Source: Lapidilactobacillus bayanensis (GTDB taxonomy: Bacteria > Bacillota > Bacilli > Lactobacillales > Lactobacillaceae). From it: a stretch of 38,595 nt of DNA. Positions 8,328 through 15,530 of this stretch are shown in pieces. Location: NCBI RefSeq assembly GCF_003946695.1, contig NZ_RHOX01000021.1:1-38595 (forward strand). The letters are read 5' to 3'. A program made the translations under genes and the position numbers. The notes under the pieces are model-generated. The model searched no databases. It had not been told where the DNA came from and worked only from the letters and a program-made list of their open reading frames with translations. How positions within the stretch are numbered: position 1 is the stretch's first letter; the number at the start of each line of letters is the position of its first letter.

Positions 8328-9164
8328 ATGGAACATAAAATTGCAATCATGGCAGATGTCCACGGCAACGTGACAGCGCTCCAGGCGGTACTCGCAGACG
8401 CTCGCCGTGAACAAGTAACTGATTATTGGTTTCTGGGCGATTTATTCTTACCCGGACCAGGCACACACGAACTGGTTGAACTTTTAACCGATGTCCAACC
8501 GTCCGTCTGGCTTAAAGGGAATTGGGAAGAAAGTATCGAACAAGTCCTGAATCATGATATTGATTGGGCAGACGCGAGCGACGTGTATTTGGCACGGCTA
8601 ACTGAATTTCTAATGGAAAATCTGCAACAAGGTCAGTATCAGTCCGTAATGAAACGCCCAATTGCAGATAACGTGGTGGTGAATGGTCTTCGCACTCAAC
8701 TTTCTCATAATTCGCCACAGCGATCATATGGGCATGAACTTTATCCGACACAAGCTCAGGCTAATTTTGACGCTATTTTTGCAGATCAACAGGATATCGC
8801 AGTGTACGCACACACTCATCAACAAATCATGCGTATTTCAGAACAGGGCCAACTGATCATCAACCCCGGTGCAGTCGGTCAACCTTATAGTCCCTATCAT
8901 AAATTCATGGCTGATCAACGTTCGAATTACGCGATTCTAACCATCACAGATAATTCCGAATTCGACGTGGCGTTTCGCAAAGTTCGCTACAATATCGAAG
9001 CAGAAATTAATAATGCGCGCCAAGTTGCATTGCCATACTTCGATTTATACGCGCATTTACGATGCACAGGCAAAACCGTCACCCACGATCTGACACTCTT
9101 GGCCGAAGTTAACGCTGCTAACGGGTACCGGTCTGATGCGCAAACATATTTTCAGCCTTGGTAG
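8328..9164 (+). CDS. Metallophosphoesterase family protein
   Basis: A 278-aa calcineurin-like phosphoesterase of the YfcE/MJ0936-like group, using a two-metal centre to cleave a phosphoester. Metal-ligand motifs are in order: D10-x-H12 (MADVHGN), GD with D38 (FLGDLF), GN with N65 (KGNWE), a histidine in LSHNSP (H127), and AHTHQ (H162, H164), followed by INPGAVGQPY typical of this group. The usual GNHD/E is here GNWE, as in several protein-phosphatase-like members. The start is the ATG at 8328 after GAGGAGG. It stands alone, with no partner that reveals the substrate, which could be a nucleotide, phosphodiester or phosphoprotein. Confidence 0.88.
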   Translation: MEHKIAIMADVHGNVTALQAVLADARREQVTDYWFLGDLFLPGPGTHELVELLTDVQPSVWLKGNWEESIEQVLNHDIDWADASDVYLARLTEFLMENLQQGQYQSVMKRPIADNVVVNGLRTQLSHNSPQRSYGHELYPTQAQANFDAIFADQQDIAVYAHTHQQIMRISEQGQLIINPGAVGQPYSPYHKFMADQRSNYAILTITDNSEFDVAFRKVRYNIEAEINNARQVALPYFDLYAHLRCTGKTVTHDLTLLAEVNAANGYRSDAQTYFQPW

Positions 9165-9237
9165 CTTAGAATCATCACGATTGCCCACTTGTTCAATTTC
9201 AGCGGCATACGAATCCCTGACCAACTATTAATTTGGG

Positions 9238-9266
9238 TTGACCACTTTTTGAAAATAGTCTATAAT
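9238..9266 (+). promoter_or_regulatory. Promoter of tRNA-Leu
   Basis: TTGACC (9238-9243) and TATAAT (9261-9266) are separated by exactly 17 bases and lie 16 bases before the tRNA. Confidence 0.9.
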
Positions 9267-9282
9267 TACTCTTGCAATGTTT

Positions 9283-9367
9283 GCGGGCATGGCGGAACTG
9301 GTAGACGCGCAAGACTAAGGATCTTGTGACCGTTAAGGTCGTGGAAGTTCGAGTCTTCTTGCCCGCA
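9283..9367 (+). tRNA. tRNA-Leu (anticodon AAG)
   Basis: An 85-base tRNA with a long variable arm (class II). The acceptor stem GCGGGCA pairs with TGCCCGC, with discriminator A. The anticodon stem CAAGA/TCTTG encloses the loop CTAAGGA, giving anticodon AAG; A34 is probably deaminated to inosine. CCA is not encoded. It is a single-gene unit with its own promoter and terminator. Confidence 0.95.
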
Positions 9368-9387
9368 TTGATATGACAACGCTTCTA

Positions 9388-9418
9388 GACACGCCACTTT
9401 TTAAGTGGCGTGTCTTTT
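9388..9418 (+). terminator. Terminator of tRNA-Leu
   Basis: GACACGCCACTT pairs perfectly with AAGTGGCGTGTC around a TTT loop, followed by five T. Confidence 0.95.
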
Positions 9419-9502
9419 TGATTTTGGCAACGTGTTTGGTAACGACTTTTTTCACAGTCTTTGTTTTGGTCCTGTTGAATCTATGTGCCGTCTACAAAAA
9501 CA

Positions 9503-9533
9503 AAAAAAGGCTCTAACGTTTTGTCAGAGTCTA
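9503..9533 (-). terminator. Minus-strand terminator-like hairpin upstream of the toxin promoter
   Basis: Read on the minus strand, GACTCTGAC pairs with GTTAGAGCC (one mismatch) and is followed by seven T. It could stop antisense transcripts that run through the toxin gene. Confidence 0.55.
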
Positions 9534-9560
9534 AGAGTAAATTCTTAATTTTGTAAGATA

Positions 9561-9569
9561 TGATATAAT
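9561..9569 (+). promoter_or_regulatory. Extended -10 promoter of the holin-like toxin mRNA
   Basis: TGATATAAT (9561-9569) is a TGn-extended -10 with a perfect TATAAT and no clear -35. The start site would be near 9576, giving an mRNA of about 300 bases up to the terminator at 9850-9879. Confidence 0.65.
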
Positions 9570-9667
9570 CGCTGTAGCAGATAAGTTGAAGGCGGTTGGC
9601 AAATCCAACACAAAAGAGTTGTTGCCTATGAAAATAGACAGAAATCTTAGTGAAAGGAGGCGTCGTA

Positions 9668-9769
9668 TTGTCCGTATCAGATTCCCTACAATTGATGATT
9701 AGTTTTGGCTTGTTCGTTTTAGCCTTAATCACCGTTGTCTTGGAACTGATCAAGAACAATAAAAAATAG
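9668..9769 (+). CDS. Putative holin-like toxin (Hol-Tox), type I toxin-antitoxin peptide
   Basis: A 33-residue peptide: L(M)SVSDSLQLM-ISFGLFVLAL-ITVVLELIKNNKK. It has one membrane helix (about 9-28) and a basic, asparagine-rich tail, matching the short putative holin-like toxins of lactobacilli and relatives (SxxxxLxLMISFGxFxxxL pattern). It starts with TTG at 9668 after a very strong AAAGGAGG. Such peptides insert into the membrane and are silenced by an antisense RNA. The gene has its own extended -10 promoter, a structured 3' untranslated region (hairpins near 9770-9803 and 9828-9844) and a terminator. The opposite strand supports a convergent antitoxin RNA. Toxicity here is inferred from the family. 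Confidence 0.82.
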   Translation: MSVSDSLQLMISFGLFVLALITVVLELIKNNKK

Positions 9770-9890
9770 CCGCCCAACAACTTCTTCGCAGGAGTTGGGT
9801 AGCTACATCACCTAAACAAATGCCAACCGTCTTAAACGGTTCTGCTATGGAAGTCGTGTTCTAGCACGGCTTCTTTTTTACATATCAAGT
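9761..9890 (-). ncRNA. Candidate antisense antitoxin RNA of the holin-like toxin
   Basis: On the minus strand TTGCTG and TATACT are 16 bases apart (about 9887-9914), placing a start near 9880. The RNA would run through the complement of the toxin mRNA 3' region and end at the hairpin GCTACCCAACTCC...AAGTTGTTGGGCGGC followed by TTTTTT (9761-9766). That gives about 120 bases overlapping the last codons and 3' untranslated region of the toxin mRNA, the usual convergent layout of Fst/Lpt-style type I systems. The sequence shows promoter, hairpins and T run; expression is inferred. Confidence 0.65.
9850..9879 (+). terminator. Terminator of the toxin mRNA
   Basis: GAAGTCGTG pairs with CACGGCTTC (one G-T pair) around TTCTAG, followed by six T. 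Confidence 0.85.
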
Positions 9891-9979
9891 ATAACACGAA
9901 TAACTGCTTCAGCAACTACTTTTTCTCTCGATTAGCTACAATATACGCCATGTAAGTTTTAGCATACCCATACATTGTT

Positions 9980-10606
9980 TTAGTATTCACCATCTACTGG
10001 TGTGTCTTCTGCACGACTTCTGAAAAAGAACTTAACAAAATTATTGCTCGTTGAACGAACCAAAACTGTATCTGTTGGCAGCAATGTTAGGACCAATAAT
10101 AAAACCGAAATGACTAATGTAATAAGTGAGCTCCACGATGTCAAGTACGTTGTCATAAACGACGTGCTTGCAGACGGATTCGTGGCAAGTTCTGTGGCAA
10201 AATTAGACACGCTAAAAACATTACCGGCGACCTGAACAACCACTGAAATCGCCCATAACACCAAAAAGCCTCGACCGCGCAGACCAGCATCACGATAGCG
10301 GCGAACGCGTAATGCCAGGTTAGGTAACAACAAGACGAGAAACGATAACACAACCAAAATCGCGGCAATAATCAGTGGCCCATACGAAACATTTGTATCG
10401 TTATCGAAGATGTTAAAAAGTCCCGAAGAAAATAGCGCCACAATGAAAAAATCGCCTAGAAAAATCGACCATACAGAAGTTAACAACGTCATCCACCAAT
10501 AACCAGCACGAGTTGTTCGTCCACGAAACTCGACATATCCGCGCCAATAGTCTTTAAAAGCCTGACCAAATGATACCTGGCCAGGTTGCTCATTAATTTG
10601 TTTCAT
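9980..10606 (-). CDS. DUF805 family membrane protein
   Basis: A 208-aa membrane protein with the DUF805 signature: an N-terminal SFGQAFKDYWRGYVEFRGRTTRAGYWW segment split between a cytosolic helix and the first membrane span, and LALRVRRYRDAGLRGRG at about 120-136 before the third span. Four membrane segments are visible, and the C-terminus is charged (RSRAEDTPVDGEY). The function of DUF805 proteins is unknown. Its start overlaps the end of the upstream membrane-protein gene by 14 bases, so the two are translationally coupled. Start ATG at 10606. Confidence 0.85.
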   Translation of the reverse strand: MKQINEQPGQVSFGQAFKDYWRGYVEFRGRTTRAGYWWMTLLTSVWSIFLGDFFIVALFSSGLFNIFDNDTNVSYGPLIIAAILVVLSFLVLLLPNLALRVRRYRDAGLRGRGFLVLWAISVVVQVAGNVFSVSNFATELATNPSASTSFMTTYLTSWSSLITLVISVLLLVLTLLPTDTVLVRSTSNNFVKFFFRSRAEDTPVDGEY

Positions 10607-11006
10607 GTTGCTCGCCTACTTTCGATATTTTCGTGTCGGTAGTTTGAGATTGCGCCTCGGCGTTGTCAATGCGCAGAAAAATAATAGCGAGTAATGCTAA
10701 TGTAGCCGGAATGATTAAGAAGAACATAAAAATAACCGGTGAAACAAACGCAATTGTGCTGATAATCAGTCCCACTGACTTTGCTTTGCGCTGCTTAACT
10801 AACAAATAAATTGATAGCACCAACCCCACAACACTGATCATACTCAATAACGACCAGTAGCAAATCCCTGGCAAACTCGTAATATCCGTATTGAATAATC
10901 CGTGATGATGCGTGATACTAGCAGCAAAATTATAAAATCCTACCAGATAAACCACCAACTGAACGATACTCAGTGTCAGAACACTGGTGCGAACGCTTTT
11001 ATTCAT
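10593..11006 (-). CDS. Small four-span membrane protein, unknown function
   Basis: A 137-aa membrane protein with about four hydrophobic segments and a hydrophilic C-terminal tail (NAEAQSQTTDTKISKVGEQHETN). I do not recognise a named family. The ATG at 11006 is chosen because GGGGGAG lies 6 bases upstream; a longer in-frame reading from 11048 lacks a ribosome site. The gene overlaps the DUF805 gene by 14 bases, so the pair is an operon and the two proteins may act together in the membrane. A TATAAT at about 11060 on the minus strand is a plausible -10. Confidence 0.75.
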   Translation of the reverse strand: MNKSVRTSVLTLSIVQLVVYLVGFYNFAASITHHHGLFNTDITSLPGICYWSLLSMISVVGLVLSIYLLVKQRKAKSVGLIISTIAFVSPVIFMFFLIIPATLALLAIIFLRIDNAEAQSQTTDTKISKVGEQHETN

Positions 11007-11163
11007 ATTCTTCTCCCCCTTGAAAAGCGCAATTGAATTTCTATGCACTTCATTATTTAATTATTATAATCTCTGTTTAGTAATTGGGAAAGCTTTTTGT
11101 TATTATACCGTGAGCGGCGATGTCCTCATAAAATGATTGCGATTAAACAGTTACAACTAGAAT

Positions 11164-11580
11164 TTATTTCTTCAAATTGACGACGATAACATCGCGCAAA
11201 TCGACCAAACTCTGGTCGTGAGTAATTACGATGACAATTTTATGACGCATTTTTAATTGCTGAAGCTGGTCAATCACAATAACGACGAGAATCATGATTT
11301 AAAATTGCCTGACTTAGATTTTCTACAATTCTATTCCATATTTCTTTCTCCGATTTGCCACAAAAAATATCTGCAAAATAGAATAGCAATTGACCTATCG
11401 CAAAATTAAACAACAGAATCATTGCCAGCATCCAAAAATGATCACCCTGTTTGAACTCAATATTATCTATAAAAAGTTTGGTCAAAAATGGCGTTGCAAC
11501 CATGGCGAAGAACACTAGAAGCTCGACCAACAGATTTAATAAAAATGTTCACTGCTTATTTAGTTTGATGAGCGCTCACA
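11164..11580 (-). pseudogene. Decayed ABC exporter (permease fragment joined to ATPase C-terminus)
   Basis: The right part (11270-11550) encodes the start of an ABC exporter membrane domain: LLVELLVFFAMVATPFLTKLFIDNI..., then IVENLSQAILNH. The left part (11164-11290), in another frame, encodes the end of an ABC ATPase: VIDQLQQLKMRHKIVIVITHDQSLVDLRDVIVVNLKK, with the switch histidine in ITHD. About 400 codons that should separate them (rest of the membrane domain, Walker A, signature, Walker B) are missing. Upstream of 11530 the permease frame is cut by TGA in the reading LNKQ*TFLLNLL. A good ribosome site, AGGAGG, still stands at about 11590. This is a relic of a bacteriocin- or multidrug-type exporter. 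Confidence 0.82.
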
Positions 11581-11630
11581 AGCTTAAATCAGCCTCCTAA
11601 TCTCTTTTTTGTTCTAACCAACACAAATCA

Positions 11631-11750
11631 CTACGAAAAAACTATTAAGTCGCCCAAACCACCCGGCAAATCCATTGTACGATCAATCACAATAAATGTC
11701 ATTGTTTTCTTCAAAAATGGTATAAAATCATCCTTATTCAGTGGTTTCAT
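11631..11750 (-). CDS. Short ORF upstream of the ABC relic, uncertain
   Basis: A 39-codon ORF (MKPLNKDDFIPFLKKTMTFI...) runs toward the decayed exporter. It contains an LPGG followed by a short hydrophobic end. A double-glycine-like site next to an exporter relic invites thought of a leader peptide, but the pattern is weak and the ribosome site (AGGA) is too close to the ATG. It may equally be a gene remnant or chance. No family is recognised. Confidence 0.25.
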   Translation of the reverse strand: MKPLNKDDFIPFLKKTMTFIVIDRTMDLPGGLGDLIVFS

Positions 11751-11840
11751 TCCTATTCGAAGAAAAATATGGTAGTCGAAATATTTTCACCCGTGATTGG
11801 CAGACTGATATTATTTTGATAAGTATTTTTATGTAATCCA

Positions 11841-11880
11841 AAAAGGATTGTCGCCAATAAAAATGCGACAATCCTTTTTA
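11841..11880. terminator. Terminator of the tex-sprT operon
   Basis: AAAAAGGATTGTCGC pairs perfectly with GCGACAATCCTTTTT around a ten-base loop. It lies just after the sprT stop codon on the minus strand and would work in both directions. Confidence 0.9.
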
Positions 11881-11887
11881 TTTTTGA

Positions 11888-12343
11888 TTAACTAGCATGA
11901 TTTAATTCTACCAATACCAGCTTACCCTGACAGCGGCCACAAACATAGCGGTGTAAATCAATTTGGCGTTGGCGATAATAATCTATCTGACAGTGCGGGC
12001 AGTAATAATGATACTTGTGCTGATTACTAGGTACTTGTGGTGCAAAACGTGAGCCACCTACTTGTCGCAATAGTTGCCTGAATTCGGGGCTACGGTGGTC
12101 ATAGGGCAATTCTGCCAAGTGCAAGTGATAATGACACAGTTCATGCTTAATAATCGCTGTAAAGCTTGTTAATGGCAATTCCGTGGCCATCTTAGGATTA
12201 AAGTCCAAATGATGATCTTGCATATGATAACGACCGCCTGTTGTTTTCAACCGCGCATTAAAAGTAGCCCGATGAACAAATGGTCGCTGAAAATCACGCA
12301 ATGAAATTGCTTCGACTAATTCTTGTAACTCTTGATTAGTCAT
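11888..12343 (-). CDS. sprT: SprT-like zinc metalloprotease-fold protein
   Basis: A 151-aa protein of the SprT-like family. The zinc-binding helix HELCH lies at residues 67-71 (H67, E68, H71), and a C-terminal zinc ribbon uses C115-x-x-C118 and C135-x-x-C138. Bacterial SprT-like proteins are poorly characterised; eukaryotic relatives (Spartan) cut DNA-protein crosslinks. Its start overlaps the last codons of tex by 8 bases, giving tight translational coupling. The tex-sprT order is common in lactobacilli. ATG at 12343. Confidence 0.9.
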   Translation of the reverse strand: MTNQELQELVEAISLRDFQRPFVHRATFNARLKTTGGRYHMQDHHLDFNPKMATELPLTSFTAIIKHELCHYHLHLAELPYDHRSPEFRQLLRQVGGSRFAPQVPSNQHKYHYYCPHCQIDYYRQRQIDLHRYVCGRCQGKLVLVELNHAS

Positions 12344-14525
12344 CGTTAATATCTTTCATCGATAATTGTACCCGCTCGCGTTCCAAATCAATACTAAGAA
12401 TCCGAACTTTGACAATATCACCGACAGAAACGATCGCACTAGGATTCTTAACGAATCGATCGGCCAGTTGCGAAACATGCACTAGGCCATCATGCTTAAC
12501 GCCAATGTCCACAAAGGCGCCAAAATCAACAACATTGCGCACCGTTCCTTGTAGTATCATTCCCGCCTTTAAATCGTCAATCGACAACACGTCTTGGCGC
12601 AACAACGGCGCTGGTACATTATCGCGCAAATCGCGACCGGGCTTACACAAGCCCGCAATAATATCCTTAATGGTTGCTTCGCCAACCGCGTCTTGTTCGG
12701 CGAGTTGCTCAACATTCAATAATTTGGCCAGCGTTTGTAATTCTGGCGTGCCCAAATCCGTCTTGGTCAAATGTAACTTCTGCAAAATCTGTTCGGCTAT
12801 TTGGTAACTTTCCGGATGAATATCGGTATTGTCAAGTGGCTCACTGCCAGCGATAATCCGCAAGAAGCCAATAGCTTGTTGATACGTTTTTGGTCCCAGA
12901 CGCGGTACCTTCTGCAATTGGGCTCGATTTTTGAACGTGCCATTCTCATTGCGATATTTAACAATGTTGGCAGAAATTGTCGCCGACAATCCAGAAATAT
13001 GTTGTAACAAATCTAGACTGGCAGTATTTAAGTTAACGCCAACGTTATTGACCACATTCTCAACGACAATATCTAGTTGCTCTCCCAGTGACTTTTGACT
13101 AACGTCGTGCTGGTACTGACCCACTCCGACTGAACGCGGATCAATCTTCAACAGCTCTGCCAATGGATCTTGGAGCCGGCGCGCAATACTGACTGCCGAA
13201 CGTTCTTCAACATGTAAATCTGGAAATTCAGCCCGAGCGTTATCACTAGCTGAATAGACAGACGCACCAGCTTCATTAACGATCACATAATAAACTGGTC
13301 GCGTAATTTGTTTGATTGCCTCGGCAACGAACTGCTCTGATTCACGACTAGCTGTCCCGTTCCCAATGGCAATCATTTCAACTTGATACTGCTCCAAAAA
13401 GTCAATAAATTGCGGCAGCGCCTGTTGACGTTGTTTCTCTGAAGCGGGCTTATGCGGGTAAATCACTAACTTATCAAGAAATTTCCCGGTGGCGTCAACA
13501 ATGGCTAATTTACAACCGGTCCGATAAGCCGGGTCAAAACCGAGAACCACTTTACCTTTTAGCGGTGGTTGTAACAATAAATTCCGTAAATTCTCGCCGA
13601 AAACTTTAATCGCATGATCATCGGCAACCTCTTTTAGATTGGCCCGAATTTCCCGTTCAATTGCCGGACCAATGAAACGTTTGTAAGCATCGTCAACGGC
13701 CGCAGTTATTTGTACAGTGGCATAATCATTGCGGTGTAAATTTACCCGCCGATCAATCCGCTTTAACAAGTCCGTCGCGTCAGTTTGAATACTAGCCTTA
13801 ATCACATCTTCTTTTTCAGCACGATTAATGGCTAAAACTCGATGAGGCACTAGTTTAGCTAATGGCTCGTCAAAGTCATAATAAAGTTGATAAACACCCT
13901 TAGGATCATTGTCCTCATCCTTTAACTTGGTCACAAAATGGCCGTGCTGTTGAACAAAGCGCCGAGTCCAATCACGAAAATCTGCTTCATCACTAATTTC
14001 ATCTGCTAAAATTTCGTGAACCCCTTGCCAAACAGCTTCGGTGTCGTTGATGTCAGCTTCGGGGTTCAGCAATTTTTCAGCTTCCTGTTGCCACTGAGAC
14101 TCTGTTAAAGCAGGTTGTAATTTAATTTTGACAGCTAATGGTTCTAGCCCGGCGGCACGGGCAACGGTCGCTTTACTCTTGCGTTTTTGCTTATAGGGTA
14201 GATAGAGATCCTCTACCTTTTGCAACTTGTCTGCTTGCACGATCGCCTTATTTAAGTCGGACGTTAATTTTCCCTGTTCATCAATCGCACGGATAACTTC
14301 TTCCTTGCGCTTATTTAGCGCTAAGACCCGTTGATATTCAGTTTCAATTTGCCGAATTTGGACTTCATCCAAGCTGCCAGTTCGCTCTTTACGGTAACGG
14401 GCAATAAATGGTACCGTATTGCCCTCTGCTAACATCGTTAAAACCGCCGTAATTGCTTGAGGTTTTAATTCCAAATTGCGTTGTGTTGCTTGTTTTGCCA
14501 CCTGATCAATGTTTACGTCACTCAT
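12336..14525 (-). CDS. tex: Tex, RNA-binding transcriptional accessory protein
   Basis: A 729-aa Tex protein. It has a helical N-terminal region with FIARYRKERTGSLDE, a YqgF/RNase H-like domain (about 320-460, GFDPAYRTGCKLAIVD), tandem helix-hairpin-helix elements (about 490-570, NTASLDLLQHISGL and VPRLGPKTYQQ) and a C-terminal S1 RNA-binding domain (about 650-725, GTVRNVVDFGAFVDIG). Tex associates with the transcription machinery and affects expression of many genes. ATG at 14525 with TAGGAG upstream. It overlaps sprT by 8 bases. Its upstream region is filled by the 121-bp palindrome array, and no strong promoter is visible between the array and the start. Confidence 0.96.
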   Translation of the reverse strand: MSDVNIDQVAKQATQRNLELKPQAITAVLTMLAEGNTVPFIARYRKERTGSLDEVQIRQIETEYQRVLALNKRKEEVIRAIDEQGKLTSDLNKAIVQADKLQKVEDLYLPYKQKRKSKATVARAAGLEPLAVKIKLQPALTESQWQQEAEKLLNPEADINDTEAVWQGVHEILADEISDEADFRDWTRRFVQQHGHFVTKLKDEDNDPKGVYQLYYDFDEPLAKLVPHRVLAINRAEKEDVIKASIQTDATDLLKRIDRRVNLHRNDYATVQITAAVDDAYKRFIGPAIEREIRANLKEVADDHAIKVFGENLRNLLLQPPLKGKVVLGFDPAYRTGCKLAIVDATGKFLDKLVIYPHKPASEKQRQQALPQFIDFLEQYQVEMIAIGNGTASRESEQFVAEAIKQITRPVYYVIVNEAGASVYSASDNARAEFPDLHVEERSAVSIARRLQDPLAELLKIDPRSVGVGQYQHDVSQKSLGEQLDIVVENVVNNVGVNLNTASLDLLQHISGLSATISANIVKYRNENGTFKNRAQLQKVPRLGPKTYQQAIGFLRIIAGSEPLDNTDIHPESYQIAEQILQKLHLTKTDLGTPELQTLAKLLNVEQLAEQDAVGEATIKDIIAGLCKPGRDLRDNVPAPLLRQDVLSIDDLKAGMILQGTVRNVVDFGAFVDIGVKHDGLVHVSQLADRFVKNPSAIVSVGDIVKVRILSIDLERERVQLSMKDINDD

Positions 14526-14569
14526 TAAACTTCAAGACTCCTAAAAATTCGAATAAAATCTAGTACTTT

Positions 14570-15054
14570 AAAACGCGCTGCAAAGCGCAGTTAGTTCCGG
14601 TTAAGTTAAACCAGTTTAAATCTTAAAACCAAGATTTTAGCTGGTTTGAACTTAATCCTCACTAACTAACCGCGCTTTTCCGCACCCTGATCTGAAACGT
14701 GCTACAAACAACTGGCGGCAGTGACTTTAAGCGTGAATCTCCTTGCGTTAACACGCAATGATCTTCCCGTTTAAACTCATACCGCCAACCCGTTGCTTTC
14801 CGCACTCTGATTTTGAAACGTGCTTAAAGCAACTGGCGGCAGTGACTTTAAGCGTGAATCTCCTTGCGTTAACACGCAATGATCTTCCCGTTTAAATTCA
14901 TACCGCCAACCCGTTGCTTTTCGCACTCTGATTTGAAACGTGCTGCAAGTCGCAATGATTATGTGGTAGCAAACCAAATTCAGAAATCAAAAACGATTTC
15001 TAAATTTGTTTCGTTACCACGTCATCACTAACCGCGACTTTCCGCACTCTGATT
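14570..15054. repeat. Array of four ~121-bp palindromic units (array 1)
   Basis: Four units share the right bracket CCGCAC(T/C)CTGAT, with the GCAC at 14682, 14802, 14923 and 15044 (period 120-121), and the left bracket AAACGTGCT or AAACGCGCT. Between brackets each unit is a long hairpin. Unit 1 pairs GTTAGTT with AACTAAC, TTAAGTT with GAACTTAA, and AAATCTT with AAGATTT. Units 2 and 3 pair GGCGG with CCGCC and TTGCGTT with AACACGCAA. Unit 4 pairs GTGGTA with TACCAC and AGAAATC with GATTTCT. Arm sequences of units 1, 2/3 and 4 are unrelated, yet each folds. The last bracket touches the stop codon of the gene at 15053. Confidence 0.9.
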
Positions 15055-15490
15055 ATGCTAACGCGCCAATTTTAGTTAGGTATTTACTTAAACGTTCGGT
15101 CGCGTCGTCTTGGTCTTTTTCTGCTTGGGTGAATTGGGCTTCATCAATTGTTTGGCCATCTTGCAAACTTTCGGTCATTGCTTGGCAGCCTTTAACGAAA
15201 TCGCTGAAGGCGTTGACCAATGAATGATGATTACCCATCAACCGTGCTGGTGCTTGGGCTTGGTTCAGTTGACGTAATAATTCGTCATAAGTTTGTGTAC
15301 CTGCAGCAAAGCCTTGACGGATTTCGTTATAACGATCAGCAGACATCGTCGCTAAGTCATGACCGTCAATTTTAGTCTTCAGCTCTTTAAACATCGGATC
15401 CAATTTTTCTTGTGTTTGTTCTGTTTCTTCAATCACGTGGCTAATTACTGAACCATAGTGCATTGCTTTTTGTTGTATTTTATTTGCCAT
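15053..15490 (-). CDS. Small helical soluble protein, unknown function
   Basis: A 145-aa acidic, Gln-rich, predicted all-helical soluble protein (begins MANKIQQKAMHYGSVISHVIEETEQTQ). No signal peptide, membrane segment or catalytic motif is visible, and I do not recognise the family. The start at 15490 is preceded by AAGGA; a TGn-extended TATAAT promoter at 15522-15527 (minus strand) excludes the longer reading from 15523. The TAA stop lies directly against the palindrome array, so the array is transcribed as its 3' untranslated region and may link it to tex transcription. Confidence 0.7.
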   Translation of the reverse strand: MANKIQQKAMHYGSVISHVIEETEQTQEKLDPMFKELKTKIDGHDLATMSADRYNEIRQGFAAGTQTYDELLRQLNQAQAPARLMGNHHSLVNAFSDFVKGCQAMTESLQDGQTIDEAQFTQAEKDQDDATERLSKYLTKIGALA

Positions 15491-15521
15491 TGCTGTTCCC
15501 ATCCTTTTGCTTAATAATCTC

Positions 15522-15530
15522 ATTATAACA
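15522..15530 (-). promoter_or_regulatory. Extended -10 promoter of the small helical protein
   Basis: TGTTATAAT on the minus strand is a TGn-extended perfect -10. No clear -35. The expected start is near 15515. Confidence 0.6.

Noticed and set aside
9481-9780. 99-codon minus-strand ORF
   Set aside because: It is antisense to the holin-like toxin gene and its leader, has no ribosome site and no sensible composition. The antisense strand is better explained as an RNA.
12409-12807. 132-codon plus-strand ORF opposite tex
   Set aside because: Antisense shadow of the S1 and helix-hairpin-helix coding region; no ribosome site or homology cue.
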